DNA from: Polyporus tsugae
Lineage: Eukaryota; Basidiomycota; Agaricomycetes; Polyporales; Polyporaceae
Assembly (NCBI GenBank): GCA_024305745.1
Contig: JAHRBS010000003.1
Span: 682,001 to 746,000, forward strand
Length of the DNA stretch: 64,000 nucleotides
Direction: 5' to 3'
The notes beneath the pieces are model-generated. The model was not told the origin of the DNA. It saw nothing but the letters and a program-made list of their open reading frames with translations, and searched no databases. Below are positions 19,695-31,924 of the stretch, in pieces; positions within the stretch are counted from its first letter, which is position 1, and each line of letters opens with the position of its first letter. The translations under genes were made by a program, and so were the position numbers.

Positions 19695-21433
19695 ATGAGT
19701 TCCTCGCAAGAAGCAGAGTTTGCAAGTTTGTGAGTTCGTGTCGTTCGCACTTCAATCGATACGAAGGAAGTCTAATCATGGAGGTTGGCAGGCTTGTCGG
19801 GAGTTATTGTGGAACCGCCGGAACAGGTACCGTTCTCCATTGAAAAACCGGAGGATGCATCGTACCATTAACTGATCCATTGACCCAGTCATTGTCCTAT
19901 ATGACTTAGTCATTACTACCCAGGACGAGATCCGGTTTTTCTGGAACCGAAAGTTGACAGGCGCAACCGCGTTGTTCTGGCTCAACAAATGGCTCAACAT
20001 CCTTCTCAATGTCTGTGCCATTACGACGTCTCTCAAGATATCAGATGCTGTACGTACTCCAGCCATACTTCCTACCACTTGACAGGCCACTGACGCCATC
20101 TTACTTTGCCACTGTATTAGGGGTAAGCTAGGCTAGCGACCACCCATGGTCGCTTTGATGAATTCCAGCTCACTTGTGCGGCAGCTGCATAACTCAAATC
20201 AAAGCAATGATGATATTGCAGGTCTTGTTGTACCTGGTTTGGGGATGTGAGTGCTGTCCATGCTCTGGAAATTTACAAGATCTAAATTGTAGTATTTGCA
20301 TTACAGCATTTACCGCGTTGCGTGTATATGCGCTACACACAAATTGGTTTCTTCCCTCCATAATCTTCTTGCTATATACAGTGTCTGCTGGAATAAACAT
20401 GGTGATACTACATTTCCTCATTATTATTGAAGACTGGGGAACATTGATGCGTGGATGACAGAGCGAATTTGCATATGGACTTTCGGGAGTCAATTTACCA
20501 TTGTTAAGCTGCCAGCCGGTGGAAAATATGCCCGTTAACATCGTGAAACTGTGAGTGACAAATCAAGTGCCAGTGACGGTGGCCCAAAGTAGTATTGACT
20601 GGGTTTCCCGCTTGTTTTAGGTGTATGCTGTGGTATCGCTTTTGTATTTGTTTATCTCTCACATATAGTTGTGACAGTTACCATCATATCCCGTACATGC
20701 TTGATCACGGCAAATTGCCTCGCGATTGGTGTAACATGGTTCACGATGCAACGAAGTCGTGCATTCAAATATGTAGGAGAATCCGGGAAGAGGTCACTTG
20801 CTGGTGTGCTTTTGTGGGACGGTAAGTGCAGCTCATAGCACTGCAATCACCCTCATAAGACTGATAAAATTCAAACTAGGCTTTATTTATTTTCTGTGAG
20901 CGAGATCGTCACGGTCCAGCCCGGATGGACAAGTTCTCACTCTTCAACTGTCCAGCATTCTAGTTATCATTGATTCTTTGCATATGATAATCACGTTGCT
21001 CTCTGTGAGTCCGCATTCCATGAGGGCTATTACTGCACACCTACTAAACATCTCACTGGCAATAGATCAGCCAGCTCATCATCGAAGATAATGTCAGTTA
21101 CTTCACTTTATTCACACTCCCGTACGTGTTTCTCCACATCGTCTTTTGTCCAGGTTGTGACTTCGTACACTGTAACCAACTAGCCTATCCGCCATTCTTG
21201 TGTCGCGCTTTATGCTTCACCTACAATCTGCGAACTGTAGGGCGACAGGTGTGGCTTCCTCGCAACTGACAATACCTGATGGGGCCTCTCTTGTGTTTGA
21301 GAGAGTCATTGGATCCCTTGGGACCTCTATCTCACAAGACAACTACTTTACGACTGAAGGGGATGATGATGATGATGTCATGGCTGAGTCGGGTCGAGTC
21401 GGAGAGGTGGAAGAATCAGAGGAGAGGACCTGA
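19695..21433 (+). CDS. DUF6533 multi-pass membrane protein (first copy)
   Basis: This belongs to the large Agaricomycete family with an N-terminal DUF6533 domain and about seven hydrophobic segments; the function is unknown. The signature is LYDLVIT...EIRFFWNRKLTGATALFWLN. Later conserved parts are SFTALRVYALHTNWFLPSII, a LSCQPVENMPV loop, VTIISRTCLITANCLAIGVT and ILVSRFMLHLQSAN, then an acidic tail with five Asp in a row. To keep frame, two pairs of introns must be separated by just 2 nt: 20050-20120/20123-20184 and 20551-20620/20623-20668. Other introns are 20247-20306, 20402-20461, 20822-20879, 20896-20955, 21005-21065 and 21122-21183. If the 2-nt exons are not real, the gene carries two frameshifts. 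Confidence 0.72.
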
Positions 21434-21869
21434 CCTATTTCCCGTATGGTGGCGCTAGTATGACTGCATATTAGGTCCAAAAATATGTATAGATATCTGA
21501 TTGACCGGGTGAATATGCTCTACGAATCTTAATTAGCCCTCGACAAGTTTCCGACAAAAGCTGTAGCAATGAATCTAGTATGCCTTTCCATTAGCTGACT
21601 GAATGATCGTTCATATACCTCAGTGCAAATAAAAAATATTGGAAAGTGTGTGTAGTGTGCAATTCTGCGGTCGTGGGTTTGTATCGCCTGTATTCGCTGT
21701 GGTCCCCGACGACTGTCGTGCGATGACGTTGTTTGCGGTTGTTAGGATCAGAAGGCAATGGCTTAGACGCCCGCCGCTTTTGGGACGAGACAGGATGAGA
21801 CTGCTGTCGACGACCAGCACCATCACCGTCGCCCAACCCCTTTACGCTGACCGTCCCCTACCGGGCTAC
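21434..21869. other. Intergenic region, no gene seen
   Basis: This is an AT-richer spacer of about 440 bp between the DUF6533 gene and the MidA-like gene. Nothing is recognisable beyond an open frame that runs into the downstream gene without an earlier ATG of its own. Confidence 0.4.
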
Positions 21870-23569
21870 ATGCTCGCTCGTGCAGCTCGAACGGCGGTAC
21901 AAAGATGTGCCTCTCGAATTCCGACTAGAATCTCGTCTCCTGCATCCTTCACTACCTCGGCCTCCCGACGGAAGAAAGCGGACAGGCCGGAAGACAGGAT
22001 CAACTACAACGACAAATTCTCCTTCTCCGACGTACCTGATGCTGAGCATGCCAATTACAAACGCGTCGCCGCCAACGACCTCGAGCGGGAACGGCATCCG
22101 CCACGCCGCGTGAAGATGCTCGTGCGCGACTTCATCGAGGATTCGCTGTACAACCCCAACTACGGCTACTTCTCCAAACAGGTTCACATATTTACTGCGT
22201 CGGACCCCATCGACTTGAGCGTCATCCGAAATACCGCGGAGTTCGAGGCGGAGGTCGCGAAGCGGTACGCTTACTATGGGCAGGACGGAGATGGGCCAGG
22301 GAAGCAACTGTGGCATACCCCTACGGAGTTGTTGAAGGTCAGTCGCGTTTCCTCCTACCCTAAACGGTGAACTAACGGCTCAGGTCGGAAGCCGTGGTAT
22401 GGCAGGGCCATCGCCCAATGCCTCGTCTCCGAGTACCTCCTGAAGTACTTTCCGTACGAGGACTTCGTCATATACGAGATCGGGGCGGGGAATGGTACGC
22501 TTGCGCTGGACATCCTCGAGTATCTCCGAGAAGAATACCCCGACGTCTATGAGCGGACACGTTACAACATCATAGAAATTAGTGAGAACCTGGCGTCGCT
22601 ACAGAGACAGAAGCTCTGTGAGGCGCATCCTTGCGTTACAGTTCACAACAAGAGCATCTTCCGTTGGGATACCCGAGAGCCAGCCCCTTGTTACTTCCTT
22701 GCAATGGAAGTCATTGTGAGTGGTTGTTTTCCTCCGCCTTGCGTTTCATAGGCCAACACACCCCACAGGATAACTTCGCCCACGACCTAATACGCTACGA
22801 TTTCCGGACACTGGAGCCATATCAAGGCATCGTCACCATCGACAAGCATGGCGAATTTAGTTCTTATTACACGAAAGTCACGGACCCTCTCATCAGTTCT
22901 TTCCTCGCTTTGCGTCGCTATCTGAACCACCCGCCACCAATATCTCGTCTTCTCAAGCTCTCGTCGACGTTCCGGACGTTCTACACTAATCTCCCCTTTG
23001 CGCCCAACCTCTCCGCGCCTGAGTTCATCCCCACTCGCCTGCTCACCCTCCTCCGCACCCTCCGTCGCAACTTCCCTCGCCATCGCCTGCTCCTCTCGGA
23101 CTTTTCCTCCCTTCCAGACACGATCCCTGGTCTCAACGCGCCTGTCGTACAAACGCGGTACCAGAACACGACCGTACCCTGCGAGACACTCTTCGTCAGT
23201 CAAGGATACTTCGACATTTTCTTCCCGACCAACTTCGAGAATCTCCGGGACATGTACGAGCACATCCTCGCGCAGCCACTCCCCATCACCGACGTCGCAC
23301 AGGAGGCCCCGCGGCTCACGCCGCTCAGCACGACCGCATCCCCTCTAGCGGAGGGCAATAGCTTCTTCTCGTCGTACCAACCGAAGACGCGGCGGCCGCC
23401 CATGGATGGAGTCACGTCGAGCAGCGGGCTGCCGGTCGGGGAGCGCAAGAGCCAGGTGTACACTCACCAGGAGTTCATGGAGACGTACGCGGACGTCAGG
23501 CGGACTCGGCTGCGGAGCGGGGAGAACCCGTTGTTGGATACGTACAAGAATGTCAAGATGTTGTTCTGA
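21870..23569 (+). CDS. Mitochondrial MidA/NDUFAF7-like SAM-dependent methyltransferase (DUF185)
   Basis: This family methylates arginine on a respiratory complex I subunit in animals (NDUFAF7); fungal members are mitochondrial. Exons are 21870-22337, 22392-22715 and 22769-23569. The N terminus (MLARAARTAVQRC, then many Arg/Ser and no acidic residue) looks like a mitochondrial presequence. The core has MLVRDFIEDSLYNPNYGYFS, KPWYGRAIAQCLVSEYLL and the SAM-binding IYEIGAGNGTLALDIL, followed by AMEVIDNFAHD, which matches the post-motif of the family. The first intron uses an AAG acceptor, chosen because it alone keeps LLK-PWYG in frame. The C-terminal half is long and includes a proline/serine-rich segment. 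The catalytic call is good; the target is inferred from the family. Confidence 0.82.
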
Positions 23570-24371
23570 GTTACTTGTGGTTATCTGGTTTGGCGTGCAG
23601 GACGCACTAGGGTGTTGTGTTTGCGTGTTGCGTTACTTCCAAGCTTGCTCGCGCGAGGGCCGTATGGTGAGTCGTCCTCCACCCCAAACTGCAGTCGTTC
23701 CTAGGTTCATGAACTGTTCATAGGTCTTATGAATGTGCTTCTTGCTGCGGGTCGTATCTCCTTGTAGCCCTTTGCTCGGGATGCTGTGGCCAAGCCCGCA
23801 GCGGTGGGCGGCATGCTTCTAATCTAGCAACCACCGGCACTCAACAACAAGGACCCTCAAGGAGTCTCTCTCTGCACCATTAGCCGTATGTTTGAATCCA
23901 AGTTGCAATCGTATGATCACACGTGTTCTCTCAGGCGCTGAGTCAAAGCAAGCCCAAACTTGCCCTCGACAGCGTTACAGCTCGTCTGCCGTGAAGTAAT
24001 GGAAGATTGATATGTTCTGAGAGCTGGATATCACGGCCCGCACGACAAACAGCCGGTGGCCACACGGCAAATCACCCTAACGACAGTGATCAGGTCCGCA
24101 CCTTCTCGAATTCCTCGCACGCTCGGAGGCGATTCGCATATAAGGGTGGTGCGCCAGCATGTCCGAGCCTCACAATCCCTCGCGTCTTCTCCCCTTGCTC
24201 ATTCCTCTGACCGGTTCAGATTCGCTCAAGCAGCGTCGCCTTTGCTTCTTCTCGTTCTCAACTTGATTAAGCTGCTGCTTCTGCCGTCTGTGACGGTCTT
24301 TGGGACACATCCGACCGCCCTTCTTTCCAGCCGTCAACAACCGATTGTTTTAGCCTCAAACCAGAGTCAAG
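23570..24371. other. Intergenic region with a TATA-like element
   Basis: There are 800 bp upstream of the small secreted protein. A TATAAGG at 24139-24145 could be its core promoter, leaving a CT-rich leader of about 200 nt. No open frame with a motif is seen. Confidence 0.4.
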
Positions 24372-24913
24372 ATGCAGTTCGCCACCATCTTCTATGCTCT
24401 CGCCATGCTCTTTGTGTGCGCGTTCGCCGCGCCGCTCGAGATCCGCCAGGAGACCGTGTCCAATGTGGTTTGTACGAGCAAGACGTGAGTCCCTCTCGTG
24501 TTCCCTCTTCACATGGACATGTGCTCATGTAACCTGTAAATTCTCATTTCTCAGCGCGCTTGACTTCCACACCTCAAACGTCGCCCTTCTCCAGATCTGC
24601 GGCGGCATCGCGGGCACCATTGAGAAGTGCGAGGGCGCGCCTACGTCGACGGTCGGCCAGTCGGGCAACGTCCGCTTCACGATTACCCCCGCCGTGAAGG
24701 GGGATGTCATCAACATCTCCAAGGGTCGCTGGGAGCGTGAGTGACTTTGTGTCCTTTTTGTGGGAGGGACGGTGAGGGCTGACGGGATGCGGTCGTGGCA
24801 CAGAGGGCATCAAGGCCGCGTTTGCCGTGTGCGGTCAGAACATCCCCTTCACGGCTACGTTCACAGGGGGCGCGGCGAAGGGAAACGTCAATGTCGTCTA
24901 CAGTGCTGTTTAG
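24372..24913 (+). CDS. Small secreted cysteine-containing protein
   Basis: I do not recognise a family. Three exons (24372-24484, 24555-24736, 24804-24913) encode about 134 residues. The first 20 residues form a clear signal peptide (MQFATIFYALAMLFVCAF, then AAPLE). The mature part has four cysteines, spread as VVCTSKT, QICGG, EKCEG and AVCGQ, and is rich in Gly, Thr, Val and Ile in alternating patterns that suggest a beta-sandwich. The cysteine spacing is not that of a hydrophobin (no CC doublets). Gene and signal peptide are well supported; it could be a wall protein or an effector-like protein, which the sequence does not decide. Confidence 0.72.
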
Positions 24914-25364
24914 GTAGACGTTACGGCGGTATCTTCGATACAGTCGAGGGGTCCGAGTCTCCATGGGTTGGTTGTGTGTTAGTGGGAATTAGTATTGTTT
25001 TCTTTGGGGAATGTCACTCGGGTCCCATCACCTCATCTCCGCGCCTGCCGTGTAGTTGTGTGTTTCACCGTCCCGGTCAATGTCTTGCAACACTTAAGCT
25101 GGTCGGAGTCGACGTCGAAATAAAGCGAACCGGACGATCGTTCCGTCGTTCCGGGCCGCAGGGACAGGTGAACGGACCGAGAACCGGCCCAGCTTCGGGA
25201 GATAGACGCCGCGTGCATTGATTTCGATTAATTGTCTCCTCAATAATGTCTCCTGCAACTTGAGTCGACTCCTCACCCTTGATCACTTCCTCACTCGCTC
25301 TTGCCTTCGGTCTCTGGTTCTGGTCTACGGATCTGCCTCTACCCGAGCCAATTTCATTCCAGCG
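24914..25364. other. Intergenic region, no gene seen
   Basis: This 450-bp region holds the 3' end of the secreted-protein transcript and the upstream region of MMS19. It has no recognisable element. Confidence 0.4.
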
Positions 25365-28300
25365 ATGGAGCGAATAGACCGCCTTGTACGAACATGGATA
25401 GCGTCGGAGCAGGCGCAAGAGATCGAGGATACAGTGTCTGGTACGCACCGCTGTCCTTCTGGCCACATCGACTCATCTAACTCCGCAAAGAGATTGCGCA
25501 AGGCAACGCGACGCTCCTGAACGTCGTAAAGTCGCTTGGGGAGTTTTTGACTTCTGAGGAAGACGACCTGCGAACGAAAGGTAACTGTCTCCTCCTTGTA
25601 CCCAGTACGTTTTTATGGACCACAAACGGCAGGCGTCGAATTCTTGTCCCTCGTCCTTGCGCGATGTCCACCTGAGAAACTCAACCGCCAATCGGGTGCG
25701 CACTTCTCGCGCTCCTTGGCCATGCGACGCCCCTAATCCCTTACCGACAAGTCCGCACCCTGGTCGCCTTCTATTGTGGGAAGCTTGAAGACACCGAGAC
25801 CATCATTCCTGCTCTGAAAGGATTGAACACGCTCACTAAGCTACCACTATTTGCGTCCAGCGACGCCGTCGAGGTTGCCGAAGCGTACGCAGACATACAG
25901 TACCGTGCGACGCGTATGCGCTTACAGAACGTCCAGTCTCTTCCAACACGTGAAGATGAATGTTCTCGTGCAGTCGCAGCGGTTCACCGTGTTCAGCATC
26001 ATCGACAATCTCGTCGCCCTCCACCGAGAAGGTGCGTCTATGTCCCAGCTACCACACTGAAGCTGACGACTGTCCAGCATTGAAGGGTATGGGCGACGAG
26101 TTCATTCGCAGGTTTGTCAACCTCGCCGAGGGAGAAAAAGACCCTCGAAATCTCATGCTCGCTTTTGCCATTGACCGGGTGCTTTTGATCGAGTTTGACG
26201 TCGAGAAGTTCATCGAGGTAAACTTCATGTATGCGCCCATCATGTGCTTCGTAAACTGACCATATTGCATGCAGGACTTCTTCAACATCACCTTCTGCTA
26301 CTTTCCGATCACATTCCGGCCACCCCCAAATGACCCATATGGAATTACATCGGAAGACCTTAAGGCAACGCTCCGGTATGAGCTCAAAGTTCATTTGGCC
26401 CTGTGAACGAATGCATTGAGCGGAGTGACTGCAGTTCCTGCTTGCATGCAAGCCCCGCATTCGGCAAGTTGGCGATTCCTCTTTTCTTGGAGAAGTTGAA
26501 TGCCGGCTCGCCTATCACAAAGGTACTTAGGCGCAGAGGCCGTACGTTCAGACCTCGTAATCTGACGAAACTTCTTTTATAGAAAGATACGCTTGATACG
26601 CTGGATGTATGCCTTCCGGTCTACGGTGCGGCCGTCGCAAGGGAATTCGCTCGCAAGCTATGGAATGCCCTGAAACTCGAGGTAGATTGCTTAAATGGCT
26701 GAGTCTTGATGCGCTTCGCCTCATCCGTACGTCTAGATCTTCCAACCGACCGACAGCATGACGGAAGAGAAGGCCCTGAAGACGTTCCAGGTTCTCATCC
26801 AGACCATTTACTCCGCTGCCAAAGAGGAAGAGGATGACGACACAGCCATCGAGGGTCTTGCCAAGGATGCCTCCGACGAATGCATGGAAATCCTACGCGA
26901 ACCTGAGAAGAGTCAAGCTAAGCATGCGATCAAGGTGCTCTGCGCTTTCATGTCCACAACGCGTACGTTCACCTGAAATTTTCCGTAGGCTATGCATTGA
27001 ACTTTGATTTACAGCCTCAGTTGCACGATTCACTCTCTCTCGAGCCATGCCTCACTTCGTCAAGCTTTTTTTGGACCCGGACGAACTGCCAAATCGTGCA
27101 CCCACCCTGCGGCTGCTTGCGGATCTCATCGAAGCTGCGCGAAAGTCAACATCCCAAGATCCGGAGGTGCTCCCCGACGAGGGCAACGTGCCACTATCTC
27201 CGTACAAGGATGAAGTGCTAGGGATCTTGACCGTGGGGTTGAAGACACCCGCATCTGCCTACCCCGCGATCGACGCCTTGAAGAGCATGGTCCTTACCGG
27301 CGGCCTGCTGATCGACGAGGAACTGGGCTTCGTCGTCCATAATGTCAACGAGGTTTTGCAGATGGACGAGGAGGAAAGCGACCTCAGGTAAAGACACTCC
27401 CCGCCCCTCTGCCCTCTTGCGCCGCTGACACTGCCCCACGCGTCAGCGATGTGTGCCTCGACCTCCTCTCCACCATATCCTCCTTCGCGGCCTCGCACGT
27501 CTCCGGCAACACCCTCCCACTCCTCTTCTCCGCGCTACCAGACCGCGCGCCCCCGCGCGATGCGGAGGCGGAGCGTGTCATGTACTGGCGCACGCTCGCG
27601 TCCCTCAAGAAGCTCTGCATGCAGCCGGACCTCTTCGAGACGCTCGTTGTCCGCTTCTCCACCAAACTCGATTTGGTCTGCGTCCCCTCTGCTTCCTCCC
27701 CTGCTTCGCCGGAGGACGATTTGGAGCCGGCAGCGGCGTACGCTCACTCTATTCTGAGGACACTTGCTGACGTGCTGTCGGCGAAGATCGACCGGGGGCA
27801 TACCGATGTCGTGAAGTACATCGACCGACTGGTGCCCCGGCTGTACAACCTGTTCATATATCCGGCGCTCGTGAGCGAGGAGCGACCGATGGCCGCAACG
27901 GACCCGAGGTTGCTGGCTGTTGCTGGGAAGATTGTTACGCTCGTTTCGCAATCGCTGAGTGCTTCGTGCGTACTCTGGCCTTTCGGCAACCTTTGATTGT
28001 GGGCTGAAAGGAGGCGGTATGTAGAAGGCAAGAGGTGTTCGTCAAGGCGGTGTTCGCGGCGTACCTCGAGGGCGATGTCTCGCGTCTCGTGGATGGCGTA
28101 CAGAAGATCCCAGCGGGCAAGAAGTTCAGCCCGTTTAATGTGAGCGTTTCTCGTGCTCGTGGAACATCGCGCACTGACTACACACTGATCTTGTATGCTT
28201 AGGCGTCCGCTCCGATTGCCCAGAAGAACCTCCTAGTTCTCTTTTCTGCGGCGGTAGTTGCCCTGCATAAGGAGGTCACGCTCCCCGTGCCCAACGAGGT

Positions 28301-29654
28301 GGCGTTCCTGGACAGCCTTGTGCAGTGGATCTCCGTGCATGCACAAAACACCCTGCAGAGAGATGCTCTTAACCACTTGATGGCGGCTGTCGTGAACAGA
28401 CATGCAGACAGTGAGTCCCCCTTCTTCCTGCTGGGGTGTAGCTCATTCATGGGTACGGGTATCAGAGCTGGATGTGTTCCTTTCGTCCAGCATGGACGCG
28501 TTTTGGTCATCGCAGATTGCTGACTCGTCCAAGGCGACTGAGGCCCGCAGAAACGCGATAGGGACGTTTACATGGGTACGCTTGAGTGTATCAATCTCAA
28601 TGTCCCGAGTTGATCATGGTTACATAGCTGACGAAAGCGCTGCTCGTCCGCGGACACGCGAGTGCCATGAAGAACGTGGATCGCCTATTCGAGCTCTTCG
28701 ACGACGAGAGCGTTAGCTGGGATGCGGCGCGCGCCGTCGGTAGGATACCGGGTACCGACAAGATCCTGACGAAGAGGCATCATGCGATTATCAGGGTAAG
28801 CTGCAGTTGCGGAGGGCAAGCCTGGCTTTTACTGATGGTCGATTCAGATCCTGTACACACAAAAGTACACGAACTCCGTCCTTCCGCGGATCGTCGAAGG
28901 CGCGAAGGTGCCCCGTACGTCCAGTGCCAGTTTGGAAAAGGCTGCGCCCGCTGACTGGTCCGACAGAGTCGTCACGACAGAACGCATATCTCGTCGCCCT
29001 GGCCGCGCTGATCAAGTCCGTGCCCAAGTCGACGTACGCCCACCAGATGCCTTTCGTGAGCCTTACTCCTTTCTGGGATGTTCGTCCACGGAACTAATAA
29101 CCAGTCATTCAGCTCATGCCCCTGCTACTACGTGGCCTTGACCTCCCAGACAACGAGATCCGCGCAGGTGTTATCGACACCTTACAGGCAGCCGCTACGT
29201 CGGGCGACAATGATAATAACGTTGTCTCGGAGCATGCAGCGAGCCTCGTGTCGACGATGCTCAAGAACAGCTTGGTCTCACAGATGCCGTCCGTGGTTAG
29301 TTTCCGCTGTCTCTCGCGAGACGGCGATGAGGCGACTAATACTGCTTTCCTACTGCAGAAGGTCCGCGTAGCCGCATTACGATACCTGGCGACCCTGCCG
29401 AGCGTGGTGAGATACGACATCCTCCATCCGCAGAAAGCGGCTGTGATCCGGGAGTTAGCCAAGGCTTTGGACGACCCGAAGCGTGTAGTGAGGAGCGAAG
29501 CAGTGGAAGCACGGTATGCCTCTTTTCCCTCCCGTACTATGCTGTTCCTGACTTCAAACTCGCCCCAGAACAAATTGGTTAGTCACCATCCCGAGATTAC
29601 GCTCGACGCGAGATCATTGACCATCCCTCGCACAGGTTCAAGTTTACAGGCTAG
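25365..29654 (+). CDS. MMS19: MMS19 homologue (cytosolic Fe-S cluster targeting, genome maintenance)
   Basis: MMS19 is a HEAT-repeat adaptor of the cytosolic iron-sulphur assembly complex that delivers clusters to DNA polymerases, helicases and XPD. The start ATG at 25365 (MERIDRLVRTWIAS) and a run of at least 15 exons give a long alpha-helical protein. The best landmark is CYFPITFRPPPNDPYGITSEDL (25 to 26.4 kb, split over two quoted parts: CYFPITFRPPP and NDPYGITSEDL), a signature of the N-terminal MMS19 domain. It is followed by FGKLAIPLFLEKLNAGSP and the helical repeats VLGILTVGLKTPASAYPAI. The C-terminal repeats (RVAALRYLATLP, DDPKRVVRSEAVEAR) end in TNWFKFTG and a TAG at 29652-29654. It is intact as far as I could follow. 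Exon edges between 28.4 and 29.6 kb are approximate. Confidence 0.85.
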
Positions 29655-29976
29655 CGCGCACCTGTGGCGTACGAAATAAACGGGTATGTACCGATTGCAG
29701 TTTATCATCTATATAGAACAGTTTCTGCGTCAGAATACAGCGGAAGCGGGTCGATTTATGGTATTAGTAGCAGCAGCTTGACAATGTGTAGCGAAAGATG
29801 TACTAGATACTGGTGCGCATGTGTGGTCGTGACGACAAACAGACTCCTCCCTGCAACGCATCTCCAAATCCACGCGGGTAACCAAGCGAGCAAGGGGCAT
29901 AACGATAATAGCAGACCCACGACAAGGATGAACAAACGAAGGGACAGCACCTCCAAAGGTAAAGCAGACTTCGCAC
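29655..29976. other. Convergent intergenic region
   Basis: These 320 bp hold the 3' ends of MMS19 (+) and the hypothetical gene (-). I saw no element beyond AT-rich stretches suitable for polyadenylation. Confidence 0.4.
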
Positions 29977-31494
29977 TCATGAGACAGCTGCGATAATCGC
30001 CTGCGTCTTCTCGTTCGCCTCGAGCAGCGCCTGCTCGAACGCCTTGAGGTGCTCCTGCACGATCTTCCGCCCGTCTATTCTCCTCTGCACGCGTGGAGGC
30101 GACATCGCACCGACTGAGCCTGGAGGCGTGTCCCCGTCGGCGATGCCCGCCTCCCATTTCTCTATCCTGACGCGACTCCGCTCCGCGCTGTCCCACTCCG
30201 TCCGCCAACCTCCAAGCTTGTTCTTCAGCGCCCGGATCTTCCTTCCCGCCTCTGTTGTAGCTGCGGCGTTCACTTGGGTATGTTCTGATATTGTCGCGAG
30301 CGACGTCGCGGCGCTCGTCGTGAATGTCCGGAGATGCGTGAGGTGCTGGATGGCGGCTGCGGGCGTCGCGGGGCCGCTCAGCGGCGGGGGCGGGTGGAAC
30401 TCGGTCTTCACGGGTGTCACCTGGGGCGAATACCGCTCGTCGTACTCATCCTCCTCCACATCGTCGTCTCCCAACCTCGCCCGCTGGTCCGGGTCGACCT
30501 CCCAGTCGTTCGCGTCTTCTGCGATCGCGTCCAGCTCGACCGCCTCCGCCTTCCCCGCGCCTGCTCCTGCTCCTGTTGTCGAGCGGGTGGACGAGGAGGG
30601 CCCGGGGGCCTGCATGTCGTCCGTGACGAGGTCCTCGAGCTCGGGGAGGTGCGAGAGCGCGTCGGTGCCGCCCGGATCCGCCGAGATCTTGCGGAACTCG
30701 CGCTCGTACTCGAGCAGCTCGCGCACCTGGCCCTCGCGGTCCCGCGTCGCGTCGTTGATCCGCCGAATCACGTCCGACGCCAGCCGTTCGAGCGTTCCGG
30801 TCCCGGTCCCCGAGAGCGACGAGGTGGAGCTGGAGAGCGACGCGGGCTGGTCGCTGGTGTCGAGGCGGCGGAGCTGGGTGAGGAACTTCTCGGTGTACTC
30901 AAGGTCGGCGGCGAGGATCGCCATGGGGTCGTGCTCGGGCTGCCGCCGGGGCCTCGTCGGGGACGCGACGGGGCTTCGGAACCCTGGATCTAGAGGCGGG
31001 GGGACGTCCCCTGCCTTCGTGGGGGTATGTAATGGCTGCCCAAAGTCGAGTTCGTGTGCGGGTGAATGGGGGGACGCGCCGTTGAGCTGGGCGGCGAGCG
31101 AGTTCGCCGCGCCACCGCCGAGGCCCATGTCGTCTTCGTATGGGGTGTGAGAATGCGGGGAGGACTCATCGTAGGACCCTGCGGGGAGGCCGTCGATGCC
31201 CTCTGCGCCTTCGTCGTACTCGATCCCGAACTCTTCGGCGAGGAGCTTTGAGCCCGTGCTCGGCTCGGGCAGCAGTGCTGCGGCGAGCTCGTGCGCGAGC
31301 GAATGCCGGCCGTTCACCTCGTCATCTGCGAGGGAGTTCGCGAGGGAGGAGCTGCGAAGCGATGCGGAGGACTTCCGGCTGCTGAGGCTCAGGGACTGTC
31401 TTGAGGGAGACTTGAGGAGGGAGGAGGACCCGCCGGGTTTGGGGGAGAGGTAGCGCGGGCTGAAGAGGTCGTCGCCGGTCTCAAGCGAGGGCAT
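29977..31494 (-). CDS. Hypothetical protein with Ser-rich N terminus and helical C terminus
   Basis: This is a single uninterrupted 505-codon frame, unusual in this intron-rich window, starting with ATG at 31494. I do not recognise a family. The N-terminal 80 residues are Ser-rich with SPSR/SRKSS motifs, then come acidic and proline-rich segments with several SP/TP sites (possible CDK or MAP kinase targets). A helical block near 190-260 (DLEYTEKFLTQLRRLD, ERLASDVIRRINDATRD) and another at 390-505 (GRKIRALKNKLGGWRTEWDS, KIVQEHLKAFEQALLEANEK) look like coiled coils. Codon use and amino-acid periodicity support a real gene. A cytoskeletal or kinetochore role would be a guess. Confidence 0.72.
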   Translation of the reverse strand: MPSLETGDDLFSPRYLSPKPGGSSSLLKSPSRQSLSLSSRKSSASLRSSSLANSLADDEVNGRHSLAHELAAALLPEPSTGSKLLAEEFGIEYDEGAEGIDGLPAGSYDESSPHSHTPYEDDMGLGGGAANSLAAQLNGASPHSPAHELDFGQPLHTPTKAGDVPPPLDPGFRSPVASPTRPRRQPEHDPMAILAADLEYTEKFLTQLRRLDTSDQPASLSSSTSSLSGTGTGTLERLASDVIRRINDATRDREGQVRELLEYEREFRKISADPGGTDALSHLPELEDLVTDDMQAPGPSSSTRSTTGAGAGAGKAEAVELDAIAEDANDWEVDPDQRARLGDDDVEEDEYDERYSPQVTPVKTEFHPPPPLSGPATPAAAIQHLTHLRTFTTSAATSLATISEHTQVNAAATTEAGRKIRALKNKLGGWRTEWDSAERSRVRIEKWEAGIADGDTPPGSVGAMSPPRVQRRIDGRKIVQEHLKAFEQALLEANEKTQAIIAAVS

Positions 31495-31924
31495 TGTTTG
31501 TGATCGAGTGCAATCAAGCAGTCAAGGAGCGGGAGGAGTGGTTAAGCCAAGGACAAAGAGGGTGGGCCCGGTGGGCTTGCGGACGGTGGTGGCTTGAGGG
31601 AAGTTACTTGACGACGCCCAATTCGGCGACCACCCGTCCGTTTACAGCAAACCGCGTAACTATCTCGCTTTGATGGGATTATAAACGCAGTTACGACGTA
31701 AGTTGGGTAAGTAAGCTGAATAAATACTCTATAGCGTGGACTGTCTAACCATACTCTATAGCACGGTGCTACAAGAACTCTAGAGGGAAAGGTCGCTCTA
31801 ATTCTACTTAGGACGGGTATGGGGTATCTACGTGTCTAGGGAATCGTCGTCTCAGTCTATCTAGTCTATGCAACCTAGGAACGTCTAGGAAAATGTCTAC
31901 TAGTTTCTATGTCCCACAACGCCG
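31495..31924. other. Intergenic region with a short repeated motif
   Basis: This 430-bp region lies between two minus-strand genes. ATACTCTATAGC occurs twice, 27 bp apart (about 31726 and 31753), and the following 150 bp are rich in CTAG/CTAT words. No gene is seen. Confidence 0.4.

Noticed and set aside
20896..20919. 24-nt intron in the first DUF6533 gene
   Set aside because: It is too short to splice. A 60-nt intron ending at 20955 behind a pyrimidine-rich tract keeps the frame and the conserved sequence.
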